A DNA stretch of 64,000 bases, taken from Chroococcidiopsis thermalis PCC 7203. GTDB taxonomy: Bacteria > Cyanobacteriota > Cyanobacteriia > Cyanobacteriales > Chroococcidiopsidaceae. Within the stretch, counting starts at the first letter, position 1. Each line of letters starts with the position of its first letter. Shown here in pieces: positions 53,669-62,896 of this stretch. The stretch lies in assembly GCF_000317125.1 (NCBI RefSeq), contig NC_019695.1:2654336-2718335 (forward strand). Reading direction: 5' to 3'. Position numbers and translations under genes: made by a program. The notes under the pieces were generated by a model. It was not told the DNA's origin and did no database searches. It saw only the letters and a list, made by a program, of their open reading frames with translations.

Positions 53669-54403
53669 GTGCTGTCTAACCGCGAAGGACAAAAAGTACC
53701 CAGTGTTAAATTTCGGACTCGCCAGAATAACGGATGGTTGGATGTGTCTAGCGACGAGATATTTAACGGCAAGACAGTTGTAGTTTTCTCTTTGCCGGGG
53801 GCATATACACCAACTTGCTCGTCAACTCACGTTCCAGGTTACAACGATTTAGCACCAGCCTTTAAAGAGAATGGTGTTGACGAGATTGTTTGTATTTCTG
53901 TCAATGATGCCTTTGTCATGAGCGAATGGGCAAAGGATCAAGGTGCAGATAAGGTAACTTTTCTTCCCGATGGCAACGGCGAGTTTACTGACGGGATGGG
54001 AATGTTGGTAGACAAATCGGAGTTAGGATTTGGCAAGCGTTCTTGGCGCTATTCCATGCTGGTGAAAGATGGTGTAGTAGAAAAGATGTTTATCGAGCCA
54101 GAGGAACCAGGCGATCCCTTTAAAGTATCCGATGCCGAAACCATGCTCAATTACATTAACCCAGAAGCGGCAAAACCGAAGTGCGTCTCTTTGTTCGCCA
54201 AAGTTGGTTGTCCGTTCTGCACCCGTGCGAAAGAAATGCTGCAAGGACGCGGAATTGAATACGAAGAAATCGTTTTAGGGCAAGATGCGACAACCCGTTC
54301 TCTACGGGCAATGACGGGAGCAATGACAGTACCGCAAGTCTTTATCGATGGAAGGCTTATCGGTGGTTCGGAAGCATTAGAAGCCTATTTGAGTACAAAC
54401 TAG
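53669..54403 (+). CDS. Peroxiredoxin-glutaredoxin fusion
   Basis: An N-terminal type 5 peroxiredoxin ([17 protein letters not shown], peroxidatic C50) is fused to a C-terminal glutaredoxin ([14 protein letters not shown]181 and C184; [18 protein letters not shown]). Such fusions reduce H2O2 and alkyl peroxides using glutathione in one protein. GTG start with AAGGAGAT 4 bp before it. A perfect 30-bp palindrome follows the gene and probably terminates transcription. Confidence 0.95.
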   Translation: MLSNREGQKVPSVKFRTRQNNGWLDVSSDEIFNGKTVVVFSLPGAYTPTCSSTHVPGYNDLAPAFKENGVDEIVCISVNDAFVMSEWAKDQGADKVTFLPDGNGEFTDGMGMLVDKSELGFGKRSWRYSMLVKDGVVEKMFIEPEEPGDPFKVSDAETMLNYINPEAAKPKCVSLFAKVGCPFCTRAKEMLQGRGIEYEEIVLGQDATTRSLRAMTGAMTVPQVFIDGRLIGGSEALEAYLSTN

Positions 54404-54434
54404 GTGGTTCTTGATTGAATGAGATATTAGGGTC

Positions 54435-54464
54435 TGTAGGGGGGCACAGCTGTGCCCCCCTACA
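54435..54464. repeat. 30-bp perfect palindrome (TGTAGGGGGGCACAG half-site)
   Basis: The half-site TGTAGGGGGGCACAG is followed immediately by its exact complement, 31 bp after the Prx-Grx stop. It belongs to the GGGGCGCAC/GGGGGGCAC hairpin family and is probably a terminator. Confidence 0.85.
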
Positions 54465-54601
54465 AGATGTATACTGCGATCGACTGAGAACTGCTAATAA
54501 CTCCTAGTTCCTGAATTTCTACTTCTCTCCAATGACTGAGTACTCACACTGCCCTAAACTGTCACAATCGCGATAGAAGACTGAGGAAAGGATAAACAAG
54601 A

Positions 54602-55075
54602 ATGATTCCGTCTTGGTTAGCGATTGGAGGAATAACGTTTCTTGTCGCCTTCGGTGGCTTTTTCTTTAAGCCTCGCGATTTGAAATGGGCAGTTCAACTG
54701 GAACGCCCACATTGGTTAACTTTTGAGCCATTAATTCCAGTAATATGGATGGTGATTTTTACGTGTGGGGCAATTTCAGCTTATATTGTTTGGGAAGCAG
54801 AACCAGGTAGCCTCAAAACCTGGTTATTAATGAGCTTATACCTAGTTTTAGAATTAATTACCGTTGCTTATTTACCAGTGACGCTACAACTACGTAGTTT
54901 GGCGATCGGTACGTTTGTTGGTTTCTCAGGCGTACTCTTGAGCGTATTGTTGTTACTAGCTGTCTTGCAAATCTCTGGATGGGCAGCAGCTTTGCTCATA
55001 CCTTATACCATTTGGAGTCCCATCGGCACGTTTACAACCTGGGAAATGATTCGCCTCAATCCTACAGAGCAGTGA
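54602..55075 (+). CDS. TspO/MBR family tryptophan-rich membrane protein
   Basis: 157 residues, five hydrophobic segments. RPHWLTFEPLIPVIWMVIFTCGAISAYIVW matches the RPxWxPP...WxxLY region of TspO in a divergent form, and YTIWSPIGTFTTWEMIRLNP ends the fold. TspO proteins bind tetrapyrroles or sterol-like ligands and modulate stress and pigment metabolism. It is the first of two tandem paralogues. Confidence 0.78.
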   Translation: MIPSWLAIGGITFLVAFGGFFFKPRDLKWAVQLERPHWLTFEPLIPVIWMVIFTCGAISAYIVWEAEPGSLKTWLLMSLYLVLELITVAYLPVTLQLRSLAIGTFVGFSGVLLSVLLLLAVLQISGWAAALLIPYTIWSPIGTFTTWEMIRLNPTEQ

Positions 55076-55166
55076 ACAGTTGTCAGTTATCAGTGACTAG
55101 TGACTAGTGACTAGACCAATAAAGAATCTAGCCACTAGCCACTCAGTACTTACTACTCACTTAATC

Positions 55167-55628
55167 ATGATTAAATCTTGGATGGTAATCGGGGCTGTGA
55201 CGCTGTTGGTGGCACTTGGTTCAAATTTCTTTACACCAAGCGATCGCAAATGGTTTAAGCGCTTGCGCCGCCCTAACTGGTTGACGTTTGAAGCGTTAAT
55301 TCCCGTCATTTGGACGGTCGTATTTATTTGCGGTGCTTGGTCGGCTTATATCGTGTGGGAAAATACGGGTAGCTGGTTGCTGATGGGGTTTTACCTGTTG
55401 GTAGAAATTCTAATCGTTTCCTACACGCCTGTGATGTTTAGGACTCGCAGCCTCAAAATTGGGACGATTATTGGTGGTACGGGTGCGATCGCTGGTCTAT
55501 TATTAGCCTTAACTGTCCTCAGCGTTTCCCCTTGGGCGGCGGCTTTACTCCTACCATATCTAATTTGGAGTCCGATTGGCACTTACACGACTTGGGAAAT
55601 GGCAAAATTGAATCCCCAGGATGTCTAA
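55167..55628 (+). CDS. TspO/MBR family protein, tandem paralogue
   Basis: The ATG at 55167 gives 153 residues; the 20-codon upstream extension is TGACTAG-type repeat sequence. It aligns along its whole length with the preceding protein: SWMVIGAVTLLVALGS, RPNWLTFEALIPVIWTVVFICGAWSAYIVWE and IWSPIGTYTTWEMAKLNP. A local tandem duplication is the simplest origin. 91 bp separate the two genes. Confidence 0.78.
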   Translation: MIKSWMVIGAVTLLVALGSNFFTPSDRKWFKRLRRPNWLTFEALIPVIWTVVFICGAWSAYIVWENTGSWLLMGFYLLVEILIVSYTPVMFRTRSLKIGTIIGGTGAIAGLLLALTVLSVSPWAAALLLPYLIWSPIGTYTTWEMAKLNPQDV

Positions 55629-55757
55629 CGATAAGTTATAGCTTGCTTCTACCCCTGTTTGCATGTAAGTTGATACACTAAAAGCTCAACCATTACTTCG
55701 ATCGCGGGTAAATCAGCACATAATGTTACCTGAGGCAACCCCTTTCGGGAGTCGTTT

Positions 55758-56540
55758 ATGCCGCAGGATAATCCAATTGCAATCGAATTTCGCGATGTCA
55801 CGTTCATTCAGAACGGACGGGCGCTGGTATCAAATCTCAATTTCACCATCGGGCGAGGTGAAGTTTTAGTCTTATTGGGACGCAGTGGTAGTGGCAAAAC
55901 TACGACCATGAAGTTGATCAATCGTCTGTTCGTCCCTTCTCACGGTGAGATTCTGTTTGAAGGCATTCCTACAACCAAGTGGGATGAAATCAAATTACGC
56001 CGTCAGATGGGATACGTGATTCAGGAGACAGGTTTGTTTCCGCATTTCACGATCGAACGAAATGTGGGCTTAGTGCCAGCTTTAGAAAGTTGGAAACCCA
56101 AACAAATTAAGGCACGAGTTTACGAACTGTTAAACTTAGTTGGTTTGGAACCGGAGCAATTCGCTCATCGTTACCCCCGCGAACTTTCTGGAGGACAACG
56201 ACAGCGTGTAGGAGTCGCTAGGGCGCTAGCTGCCGATCCGCCCGTGTTATTGATGGACGAACCTTTCGGCGCGCTCGATCCAGTCACTCGTCTAGAAATT
56301 CAACAGCAGTTTCGCCGCTTGCAACAGCAGTTAGGCAAAACCGTAATTTTCGTAACGCACGATATTCAGGAAGCTTTTATTTTGGCTTCTCGAATTGGTC
56401 TCATGCAAGCAGGACGGATGCTGGTGTTAAGTACGCCAGAAGAGTTTTTAAAATCTCCCAAGCCAGAGGCGCGTGCTTTTATCAAAGGGTTACCACCATT
56501 TGCTCAGATTTATAATTCTGGTGAGAAGAACGGAAAATGA
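55758..56540 (+). CDS. Osmoprotectant ABC transporter ATPase (OpuCA/ProV type)
   Basis: 260 residues: Walker A GRSGSGKTT, Q-loop VIQETGLFPHFTIERN, signature LSGGQRQRVGVARAL, Walker B VLLMDEPFGALDP, H-loop VTHDIQEA. QETGLFPH is typical of the betaine/choline (OpuA/OpuC) subgroup. No CBS domains follow. The stop overlaps the permease start (ATGA). Confidence 0.92.
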   Translation: MPQDNPIAIEFRDVTFIQNGRALVSNLNFTIGRGEVLVLLGRSGSGKTTTMKLINRLFVPSHGEILFEGIPTTKWDEIKLRRQMGYVIQETGLFPHFTIERNVGLVPALESWKPKQIKARVYELLNLVGLEPEQFAHRYPRELSGGQRQRVGVARALAADPPVLLMDEPFGALDPVTRLEIQQQFRRLQQQLGKTVIFVTHDIQEAFILASRIGLMQAGRMLVLSTPEEFLKSPKPEARAFIKGLPPFAQIYNSGEKNGK

Positions 56541-57229
56541 ACTTGAGTGAATTTTTTCTGGTGAAGTACGCGCCGGAGATTTTACAGGAAACTGCTACCC
56601 ATATCCTCTTGGTAGGAATTTCAATTGGTGTTGCGACTTTGGTAGGTATTCCGCTAGGGATCTGCATCACCCGTAAACCCAGCCTGCGTCAGCCAATCTT
56701 GGGAATTGCTAACGTGTTGCAAACAATTCCTAGTTTGGCACTATTTGGATTTTTGATTTCCGTGCCGCTAATTGGCGGAATTGGGGCGCGGACGGCGATT
56801 ATTGCTCTAACCCTCTATTCTCTCCTACCAATTATTCGCAATACCTATACAGGAATTATTAACGTCGATCCGGCAATTCGTGAGGCAGGAAAGGGGATGG
56901 GCATGACCGATCGCCAGTTACTCTTGCAAGTCGAGGTTCCGTTGGCGCTAGGGGTGATTTTAGCAGGGGTAAGGGTAGCTACGGTGATTGCGATCGGGGT
57001 TGCCACGATCGCAGCAGCAATTGGCGCTGGCGGCTTGGGCGTGTTTGTATTTCGGGGAATTGCAATGGTCAACAATCAGTTGATTCTGGCAGGAGCAGTT
57101 CCGGCGGCGGTGTTAGCAATTTTAGCAGATTGGGCGATCGCTACTTTGGAACGCCGTTTAACGCGCCGAGGTACTTGGGAGCGGGGGAGCAGGGGAGCAG
57201 AGGAGCAGGGGAGATTGGTGCAGTCTTAG
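56537..57229 (+). CDS. Osmoprotectant ABC transporter permease (OpuCB/ProW type)
   Basis: 230 residues with five to six hydrophobic segments; the binding-protein-dependent permease motif region is EAGKGMGMTDRQLLLQVEVPLALGVILAGVRVATVIAIGVATIAA. The last about 18 residues (WERGSRGAEEQGRLVQS) are encoded by GGGGAGCA-type repeat DNA, so the natural end may have been extended. No substrate-binding domain is fused; the likely partner is the lipoprotein at 31448. Confidence 0.92.
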   Translation: MNLSEFFLVKYAPEILQETATHILLVGISIGVATLVGIPLGICITRKPSLRQPILGIANVLQTIPSLALFGFLISVPLIGGIGARTAIIALTLYSLLPIIRNTYTGIINVDPAIREAGKGMGMTDRQLLLQVEVPLALGVILAGVRVATVIAIGVATIAAAIGAGGLGVFVFRGIAMVNNQLILAGAVPAAVLAILADWAIATLERRLTRRGTWERGSRGAEEQGRLVQS

Positions 57230-57302
57230 CAGAGAGCGCACGAGCGATCGAGCAGGGAACCTATGCTTTCAAGCATAGGATTGAAATGTAGATTTTACTC
57301 AA

Positions 57303-57947
57303 CTAAACAGGTGACACAATTGCCGTGCGAATTTGTTCGATATACTGATAAAAATTCCCGCTGTTAAGCCGATAGCTTAAGGGATGAGCGATCAGTCTTG
57401 CCGTACTTTCAAACAATGTTTCAATCTCGATTAATCCATTTTCTTGTAGCGTTCTACCAGTAGAAACTAAGTCAACAATTGCCTCAGACATACCCGTAAT
57501 TGGTCCCAATTCTACAGAACCGTATAAAGTAATAATTTCTACTGGTAAATCTAAATTTTCAAAATACTCGCGGGCGCAATTAACAAACTTAGAAGCAACT
57601 CTTCCGTGAGCTGGTAATTCTAAAGCCGAACGATAAGGACTAGAAGCTTTGACAGCCACAGAGAGCCGACAAGAACCGAATTTTAAATCGGCTAGATTGG
57701 CAACTTTCGGTTTTTTCTCGCGTAATACATCATAGCCAACAATTCCTAATTGTGCCTGTCCGTATTCTACGTAAACGGGTACATCTTGCGCCCGTACTAA
57801 TAAAGCTTTGGCAATATTATTCGAGTCTTGAATCTGTAATTGGCGATTGCTGGAATCGAGAAATGCACTAAAATCTAAACCGACAGATTGCAACAAACGG
57901 ATACTATCTTTTAAAAGTGCGCCTTTGGGTAGTGCTACGGTAATCAT
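57303..57947 (-). CDS. hisG: ATP phosphoribosyltransferase, short form
   Basis: First step of histidine biosynthesis (ATP + PRPP). Start at 57947 ([19 protein letters not shown]); the 20-codon extension upstream is repeat-derived. Signatures: [31 protein letters not shown], and [24 protein letters not shown]. At 214 residues it is the short form, which lacks the C-terminal regulatory domain and works with HisZ; no hisZ is in the window. Confidence 0.95.
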   Translation of the reverse strand: MITVALPKGALLKDSIRLLQSVGLDFSAFLDSSNRQLQIQDSNNIAKALLVRAQDVPVYVEYGQAQLGIVGYDVLREKKPKVANLADLKFGSCRLSVAVKASSPYRSALELPAHGRVASKFVNCAREYFENLDLPVEIITLYGSVELGPITGMSEAIVDLVSTGRTLQENGLIEIETLFESTARLIAHPLSYRLNSGNFYQYIEQIRTAIVSPV

Positions 57948-58144
57948 GGCTAGGGAGTAGGGAGTAGGGAATAGGGGAAGAAACAGAAGACAAGTCCTGA
58001 TTCTCACAAAAAACTATTATGCCCTGAAACTAGAACGATCGCGATTGTATAATTCTGATTTTCTATATTAGTGAGACACTGCCAGATTGCAGCCAGTGTA
58101 AGAATAGAAATATCGCGTAATCTATCCGTGCAGCCAAGATTGAT

Positions 58145-58834
58145 ATGAAAATCTTGTTAGTTGACGATGAAGTTGAACTAACCGATCCTCTTAGTCGCCT
58201 CCTCAGCCGTGAAGGATACGAGGTTGATGTGGCATATGATGGGAACAAAGGTAGCAATTTGGCTACTCAGAAGACTTATGACTTACTGATCCTCGATTGG
58301 ATGCTCCCCCACCAATCGGGGTTAGATATTTGTCAGCAATTACGCCGCAGTGGTAAAAATACACCTGTCCTCTTCCTGACTGCTAAAGATACGATAGACG
58401 ATCGCGTGCAAGGTTTAGATGCGGGTGCAGATGATTATATTGTTAAGCCTTTTGAATTACGCGAATTACTTGCAAGAGTCCGCGCTTTGTTACGGCGAGG
58501 CGCTGTAGATTTAAATCTAGCTACAACTCAACGTTTACAAGTTGCAGATTTAGAATTAGATGTGGACAATCGCTTAGCTTATCGTCAAGGACGCACGATT
58601 GAGTTGTCAGAGAAAGAGACTAAGCTTTTAGAATATTTTATGCGTCATGTCGGACAAGTTTTAACTCACGACCAAATTCATCAATATTTATGGACTGAAG
58701 AGGAACAACCGAGCAGTAATGTTTTAGCTGCTTTAGTTCGGTTATTAAGACGCAAAATTGAAGCGAAGGGAGAAATAGTGTTAGTTCATACTGTTTATGG
58801 TAAGGGTTATCGGTTTGGGGATGGTAATGGGTAA
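58145..58834 (+). CDS. OmpR-family response regulator
   Basis: REC domain with DDE at 7-9, D51 in LLILDWMLPHQSGL, and K in DYIVKPFELRELL; winged-helix domain from about 130 (LSEKETKLLEYFMRHVGQVLTHDQIHQYLW, VHTVYGKGYRF). It resembles cyanobacterial regulators of the ManR/RppA type, but I cannot assign one. No kinase gene is adjacent. Confidence 0.88.
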   Translation: MKILLVDDEVELTDPLSRLLSREGYEVDVAYDGNKGSNLATQKTYDLLILDWMLPHQSGLDICQQLRRSGKNTPVLFLTAKDTIDDRVQGLDAGADDYIVKPFELRELLARVRALLRRGAVDLNLATTQRLQVADLELDVDNRLAYRQGRTIELSEKETKLLEYFMRHVGQVLTHDQIHQYLWTEEEQPSSNVLAALVRLLRRKIEAKGEIVLVHTVYGKGYRFGDGNG

Positions 58835-58889
58835 TTGGTAAATGGTAATAGAAAGTATCAAATGTTTGGTAAACTCGCTCCTACAGATG

Positions 58890-59414
58890 CTACGCTCTCT
58901 CAATGCGATATTCTAATAAATATAAAATATTTCCATTTGTCTTTTTGTGTTCGTATTCTCTCACAACTTTTCCGCCCAATGTTTCTGGAATTTTACGACT
59001 GGCAATGTTGGCGCGATCTACAGGATAAAGAAAATATTCATAATCTAGATTTTGCTCAGCCCAATTTTTGATACCTCTAATTGCTTCTAGCCCATACTTA
59101 CGATCGTGGGCTGCTTTTTTTAACCAAATGCCAAATTCTGGAGTTTTGCCAAGCATACCATGAAGACCTACACAGCCTAAGAATTCTTGCGAATCCTTTT
59201 TTAAGATAACCAGCCTGAGATCGCTACCCTTTTTTAAATCTAGAATTGCATTATCAATAAATGCTTCTATTTCAGCAATATGTTGGGGCGATCGCGGACA
59301 CATATATTTAGTAATATCTTCAGTAAATTCTGAAAAGATTTCTTCTTTATACGCCATCGATACAGGTTTTAATCTGAGGCGATTTGTTAATATCTCCGTG
59401 CTAAGTAAATCCAT
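58890..59414 (-). CDS. GNAT-family N-acetyltransferase (RimJ/RimL-like)
   Basis: Start at 59414 (MDLLSTEILTNRLRLKPVS), the common opening of Acetyltransf_3 proteins; the 35 codons upstream are a dispersed repeat. ILKKDSQEFLGCVGLHGM, EFGIWLKKAAHDRKYGLEAIRGIKNWAEQ and NIASRKIPETLGGKVVREYEH are the family blocks. The target may be a protein N-terminus or an antibiotic-like small molecule; it cannot be decided. Confidence 0.85.
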   Translation of the reverse strand: MDLLSTEILTNRLRLKPVSMAYKEEIFSEFTEDITKYMCPRSPQHIAEIEAFIDNAILDLKKGSDLRLVILKKDSQEFLGCVGLHGMLGKTPEFGIWLKKAAHDRKYGLEAIRGIKNWAEQNLDYEYFLYPVDRANIASRKIPETLGGKVVREYEHKKTNGNILYLLEYRIERA

Positions 59415-59418
59415 TTTT

Positions 59419-59483
59419 ATGTCACGCATCAGTCGTAGGCGAAGCGTAGCGTTAGACGCTAAGACGCTAAGAAGAACACAAAG
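59419..59483. repeat. Dispersed repeat, copy 2 (reverse of 36828)
   Basis: TGTCACGCATCAGTCGTAGG, CGAAGCGTAGCGTT and GACGCTAAGACGCTAAGAAG are the reverse complement of the repeat at 36828-36917. It directly abuts the GNAT start and lies between that gene and bioB. Confidence 0.75.
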
Positions 59484-59502
59484 AATAGTCGCTCCTTGCT
59501 CC

Positions 59503-60492
59503 TCACTCCTCCAAAACAAAGCCAGCGTCGCGAATCATGTCTAAGTCCATTTGTGTTGCTTGTCCTGGGGTGGTGAGATAGTCGCCAATGAAGATGGAGT
59601 TGGCGGGATATAATCCTAACGGTTGGAGCGATCGCAAATGGACTTCTCTACCTCCGGCAATCCGAATTTCTTGTGATGGTAGCAAGAATCTAAATAGACA
59701 TAATATTCGCAGGCAGCGTTGCGGATTGAGTTGTTGCAACCCTGCTAGTGGTGTACCTGGTATTGGGATCAAAAAGTTAATTGGTACGCTTGTTACTTCT
59801 AATTGTCGCAGTGACAGAGCTAAATCGATAATATCGTCATCTGACTCACCCATCCCGATTATTCCGCCCGAACAAGTCGTAATTCCAGCAGCTTTAACAT
59901 TCTCCACCGTCGCCACGCGATCGCTAAAAGTATGAGTCGTACAAATTTGTTCGTGGTGCGACTCTGCTGTATTGAGATTGTGGTTGACTCTATCGACTCC
60001 GGCTGCTGCTAAACGCTGCGTTTGTGACTCACTCAATAACCCCAAACAAGCACAAATTTTCAAATCGTAATTTGCCTTGACTTCTCGCACGGCTGCTAAA
60101 AATTTGGCAAAAGTTGTTTCGTTAGGCGATCGCCCAGACAGTACCATGCAGAATGTACCTGCTTTTAAACTAGCCGCCCGTGCTGCGGCAGCTAAAATTT
60201 TTTCTTGTGCCATCAACGGATATTTCTCAATTTCTGCTGTCGAGATTTTCGACTGAGAACAATAATGGCAATCTTCAGGGCAAAGTCCACTTTGGGCATT
60301 GAGCAAAAAGTGTAGTCGAACGCGATTACCCCAATAATGTTTGCGAACTTTATAAGCTGCTGCTAGCTGTTCGAGTAACACTTCATTAGGGGCGCTGAGT
60401 ACGGCTAAAGCTTCTTCACGGCTGATAAGATCTCCTGCTAAGGAGCGATCGGCAAGTTGATTCCAATTTGGTAAGGTGATGGTTTGGGGCAT
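59503..60492 (-). CDS. bioB: Biotin synthase
   Basis: Radical-SAM enzyme inserting sulfur into dethiobiotin. The [4Fe-4S] motif CPEDCHYC (C-x3-C-x2-C), [25 protein letters not shown] and [12 protein letters not shown] are present. Start at 60492; the frame is open another 47 codons upstream, but that part is TTTTGAC-repeat DNA encoding a KSKVKSQ-type peptide. 329 residues is normal. Downstream of bioA on the same strand. Confidence 0.96.
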   Translation of the reverse strand: MPQTITLPNWNQLADRSLAGDLISREEALAVLSAPNEVLLEQLAAAYKVRKHYWGNRVRLHFLLNAQSGLCPEDCHYCSQSKISTAEIEKYPLMAQEKILAAAARAASLKAGTFCMVLSGRSPNETTFAKFLAAVREVKANYDLKICACLGLLSESQTQRLAAAGVDRVNHNLNTAESHHEQICTTHTFSDRVATVENVKAAGITTCSGGIIGMGESDDDIIDLALSLRQLEVTSVPINFLIPIPGTPLAGLQQLNPQRCLRILCLFRFLLPSQEIRIAGGREVHLRSLQPLGLYPANSIFIGDYLTTPGQATQMDLDMIRDAGFVLEE

Positions 60493-60544
60493 TGGTAGTT
60501 GGTAGTTGGTAGTTGGCGATCGGCAGTTGTTGGTTGTTGCTAAT

Positions 60545-60628
60545 TTTTTGACTTTTGACTTTTGACTTTTGACTTTTGACTTTTGACTTTTGACTTTTAA
60601 CTTTTGACTTTTGACTTTTGACTTTTGA
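60545..60628. repeat. (TTTTGAC)n heptamer array, about 12 units
   Basis: The longest TTTTGAC array of the window, with one TTTTAAC variant, filling most of the bioA-bioB gap. It is open on the minus strand in the bioB frame. Confidence 0.9.
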
Positions 60629-60629
60629 C

Positions 60630-61910
60630 TCACTCATCCACAACCCGACGAATCACTTCGTAAATCGATTCGAGTTGAGTCGGGGTGATGCAGTAGGGTG
60701 GCATGAGGTAAATGGTATTACCGAGAGGACGTAAGAGGAAGCCTAATTCGAGAAAGCGCGATCGCAGTTTTGAACCTGTGGCGTTTAAGTAGCTTTCGCT
60801 TTCAGCTTTCAGATCCAGGGCTGCTATTGTACCGCAGATGCGGGTACGTTCGATTTTTGGATGCCCGCTCAACCATGTTTCCATATAGCGACGGTGTAAG
60901 GCTTCCATTCCCCTAAATACATCTGGATTTTGAGTTAATAATTCCAGCGAGGCGTTGCCTGTGGCGCAAGCTAAGGGATTTCCCGTGTAAGAATGACTGT
61001 GGAAGAAGGCGCGATCGATGTCATCGCTGTAAAAGGCTTGGTAAATTTCCTCTGTTGCTACAGTCACAGATAGAGGTAAACAGCCACCTGATAAACCTTT
61101 AGATAAGCAAAGTATATCGGGACAAGTACTTGACTTTAAACAAGCAAATAATTCTCCTGTTCTACCAAAGCCCGTCATAACCTCGTCATAGATTAGCAGC
61201 ACCCCATGCGTGCGGGCGAGTTTGGCAAGTTCCTGCAAAAATTGGGGACGACACAGGCGCATCCCTGCGGCTCCCTGTACTAAAGGCTCGATAAATATGC
61301 CTGCGTAACTGTGTGAATTTTTTTGCAATAATTCTGCCAGACAATCCAAAGCCTGTGCTTCGTGGGTAGCGACGTTGGAATCTTCGTCAAAAGTTGCGGG
61401 AAAAGGCACGATATCTGTTGCAAACATCAAAGTTTTGAAAGTTTGCCACCAAGGAGAACTACTACCAACTGACATTGCTCCTACAGTGTCGCCGTGATAG
61501 CCGCCTTCAAAGCTAATGAATCGAGTTCGTTGTTTTTCCCCTTGGTTGTACCAGTACTGGTATGCCATTTTAAGAGCAGCTTCGATCGCAGTGGAACCAT
61601 TATCAGTGAAAAATACCCGTGTCAGAGACTCAGGTAAATGTGTCAAGAGTTGAGTCGCTAGCTTTTCTGCTGGTTCGTGGGTAAACCCAGCAAAAATCAC
61701 ATGTTCTAGTTGTTTTGCTTGTTGGTAAAGAGCCTCAGCTAGTACGGGGTGGCTGTGTCCGTGGATCGTCACCCACCAACTCGAAATACAATCAAGAATC
61801 TGCCTTCCATCCTCCAATTCCAACATCACCCCCTCTCCCCGTTTGACTTTTAAAGGAGGAGGAGCCGTTTTCATCTGGGTGAAAGGATGCCAAATTGGAC
61901 TGTTACTCAT
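60630..61910 (-). CDS. bioA: Adenosylmethionine-8-amino-7-oxononanoate aminotransferase
   Basis: PLP enzyme of biotin synthesis (KAPA to DAPA using SAM as amino donor). Signatures: [63 protein letters not shown], and the PLP lysine in CLSKGLSGG. 426 residues is normal. It precedes bioB by 137 bp, so both biotin genes are probably co-transcribed. Confidence 0.96.
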   Translation of the reverse strand: MSNSPIWHPFTQMKTAPPPLKVKRGEGVMLELEDGRQILDCISSWWVTIHGHSHPVLAEALYQQAKQLEHVIFAGFTHEPAEKLATQLLTHLPESLTRVFFTDNGSTAIEAALKMAYQYWYNQGEKQRTRFISFEGGYHGDTVGAMSVGSSSPWWQTFKTLMFATDIVPFPATFDEDSNVATHEAQALDCLAELLQKNSHSYAGIFIEPLVQGAAGMRLCRPQFLQELAKLARTHGVLLIYDEVMTGFGRTGELFACLKSSTCPDILCLSKGLSGGCLPLSVTVATEEIYQAFYSDDIDRAFFHSHSYTGNPLACATGNASLELLTQNPDVFRGMEALHRRYMETWLSGHPKIERTRICGTIAALDLKAESESYLNATGSKLRSRFLELGFLLRPLGNTIYLMPPYCITPTQLESIYEVIRRVVDE

Positions 61911-62247
61911 AAGTAGGAGATGGGTGTGGGGTGTGTGGGAGGTGTGGGGTGTGGGGTGTGGGGTGTGGGGTTGACTTGTAATTGCTCCCTGCTCCCCGCT
62001 CCCTGCTCTCTAATTTTCTGCTTGACTGCTGTTGAAAGTTAAGCGAAACTGACAAATAATTACTGTGCGAGTTCACTCTATTGCTAAATTTTGTTAACTT
62101 TTTCATCTATATAATTCGATGGATGAAACATTATGTAGCAGTAGGGATATTAAGATAGGGGATCGCGTCGCTCAAAGCAAGCTATCCTGCCCAAATGCTG
62201 GATATAAGTGTCAGATAACCTTAAAACCTGTTGTGTTGGCTAGAAGC
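61911..62247. other. Gap with (GTGTGGG)n repeats, upstream of the DUF2997 gene
   Basis: GGTGTGGGGTGTGGGG copies (61922-61969) and a CTCCCTGCTCCCCGCTCC run follow the bioA start region. The open frame from 62119 lacks a good start; no other gene is seen. Confidence 0.65.
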
Positions 62248-62457
62248 ATGGAAACCTTAGAATTTGTCATCTATCCCGATGGTCGCGTACAGGAAAAAGT
62301 TACGGGGATCGTCGGTTCCTCCTGTACGGAAGTTACGGCAGCGCTGGAAGCAGAACTAGGGCAAACCATTAGCCAGCAGCCAACATCAGAATATTTTAAT
62401 CAAGTTAATACACAAGCTGATGTCTCAATCGCTCAAGCATCGTTTAGCGAATGGTAG
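62248..62457 (+). CDS. DUF2997 domain protein
   Basis: From the ATG at 62248, 69 residues: METLEFVIYPDGRVQEKVTG, GSSCTEVTAALEAELGQTIS and a variable tail. This is the DUF2997 pattern, a small protein regularly encoded just before the Ycf35-like DUF1257 protein and a ferredoxin in cyanobacteria. The 43-codon extension upstream is poorly conserved-looking and lacks a ribosome binding site. Function unknown. Confidence 0.85.
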   Translation: METLEFVIYPDGRVQEKVTGIVGSSCTEVTAALEAELGQTISQQPTSEYFNQVNTQADVSIAQASFSEW

Positions 62458-62509
62458 CTTTTTTATTTAGTTATTGACCTTAGTTAATTTACGACGATCT
62501 AGAAACACC

Positions 62510-62896
62510 ATGTCACACTTTAGCCAAATCAAAACTCAAATCCGCAATTTAACATCCTTGCAAGCAGCTCTCACCGATATGGGAGTTGATTGGAAATCTG
62601 GATCTCGGCAAGTCCGAGGCTATCAGGGACAAACGCGGAATGCCGAAGTGACAATCGAGCAAGATAACGGTTACGATGTAGGGTTTAGTTGGAATGGCAA
62701 AGAGTACGAACTCGTCGCCGATATGCAATATTGGCAGCAACCTTTATCAGTAGAAGGTTTCTTGCGCCAAGTGACGCAGCGTTATGCGTACCACACCGTA
62801 GTTAACGAAACAGCAAGACAAGGCTTTCAAGTCACCGAACAACAGAAAAACTCAGATGGCTCGATCAGACTGTTAGTACAGCGCTGGAGTGGCTGA
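62510..62896 (+). CDS. DUF1257 (Ycf35-like) protein
   Basis: From the ATG at 62510, 128 residues: SHFSQIKTQIRNLTSLQAALTDMGVDW at the start, VGFSWNGKEYELVADMQYWQQP in the middle and QRYAYHTVVNETARQGF near the end, the pattern of Ycf35, which is also plastid-encoded in algae. It overlaps the ferredoxin start by one base. Function not established; the gene trio suggests a linked role. Confidence 0.88.
   Translation: MSHFSQIKTQIRNLTSLQAALTDMGVDWKSGSRQVRGYQGQTRNAEVTIEQDNGYDVGFSWNGKEYELVADMQYWQQPLSVEGFLRQVTQRYAYHTVVNETARQGFQVTEQQKNSDGSIRLLVQRWSG

Noticed and set aside
62119-62247. Longer DUF2997 protein
   Set aside because: The family begins at METLEFVIYPDGR, and the upstream codons have no ribosome binding site.
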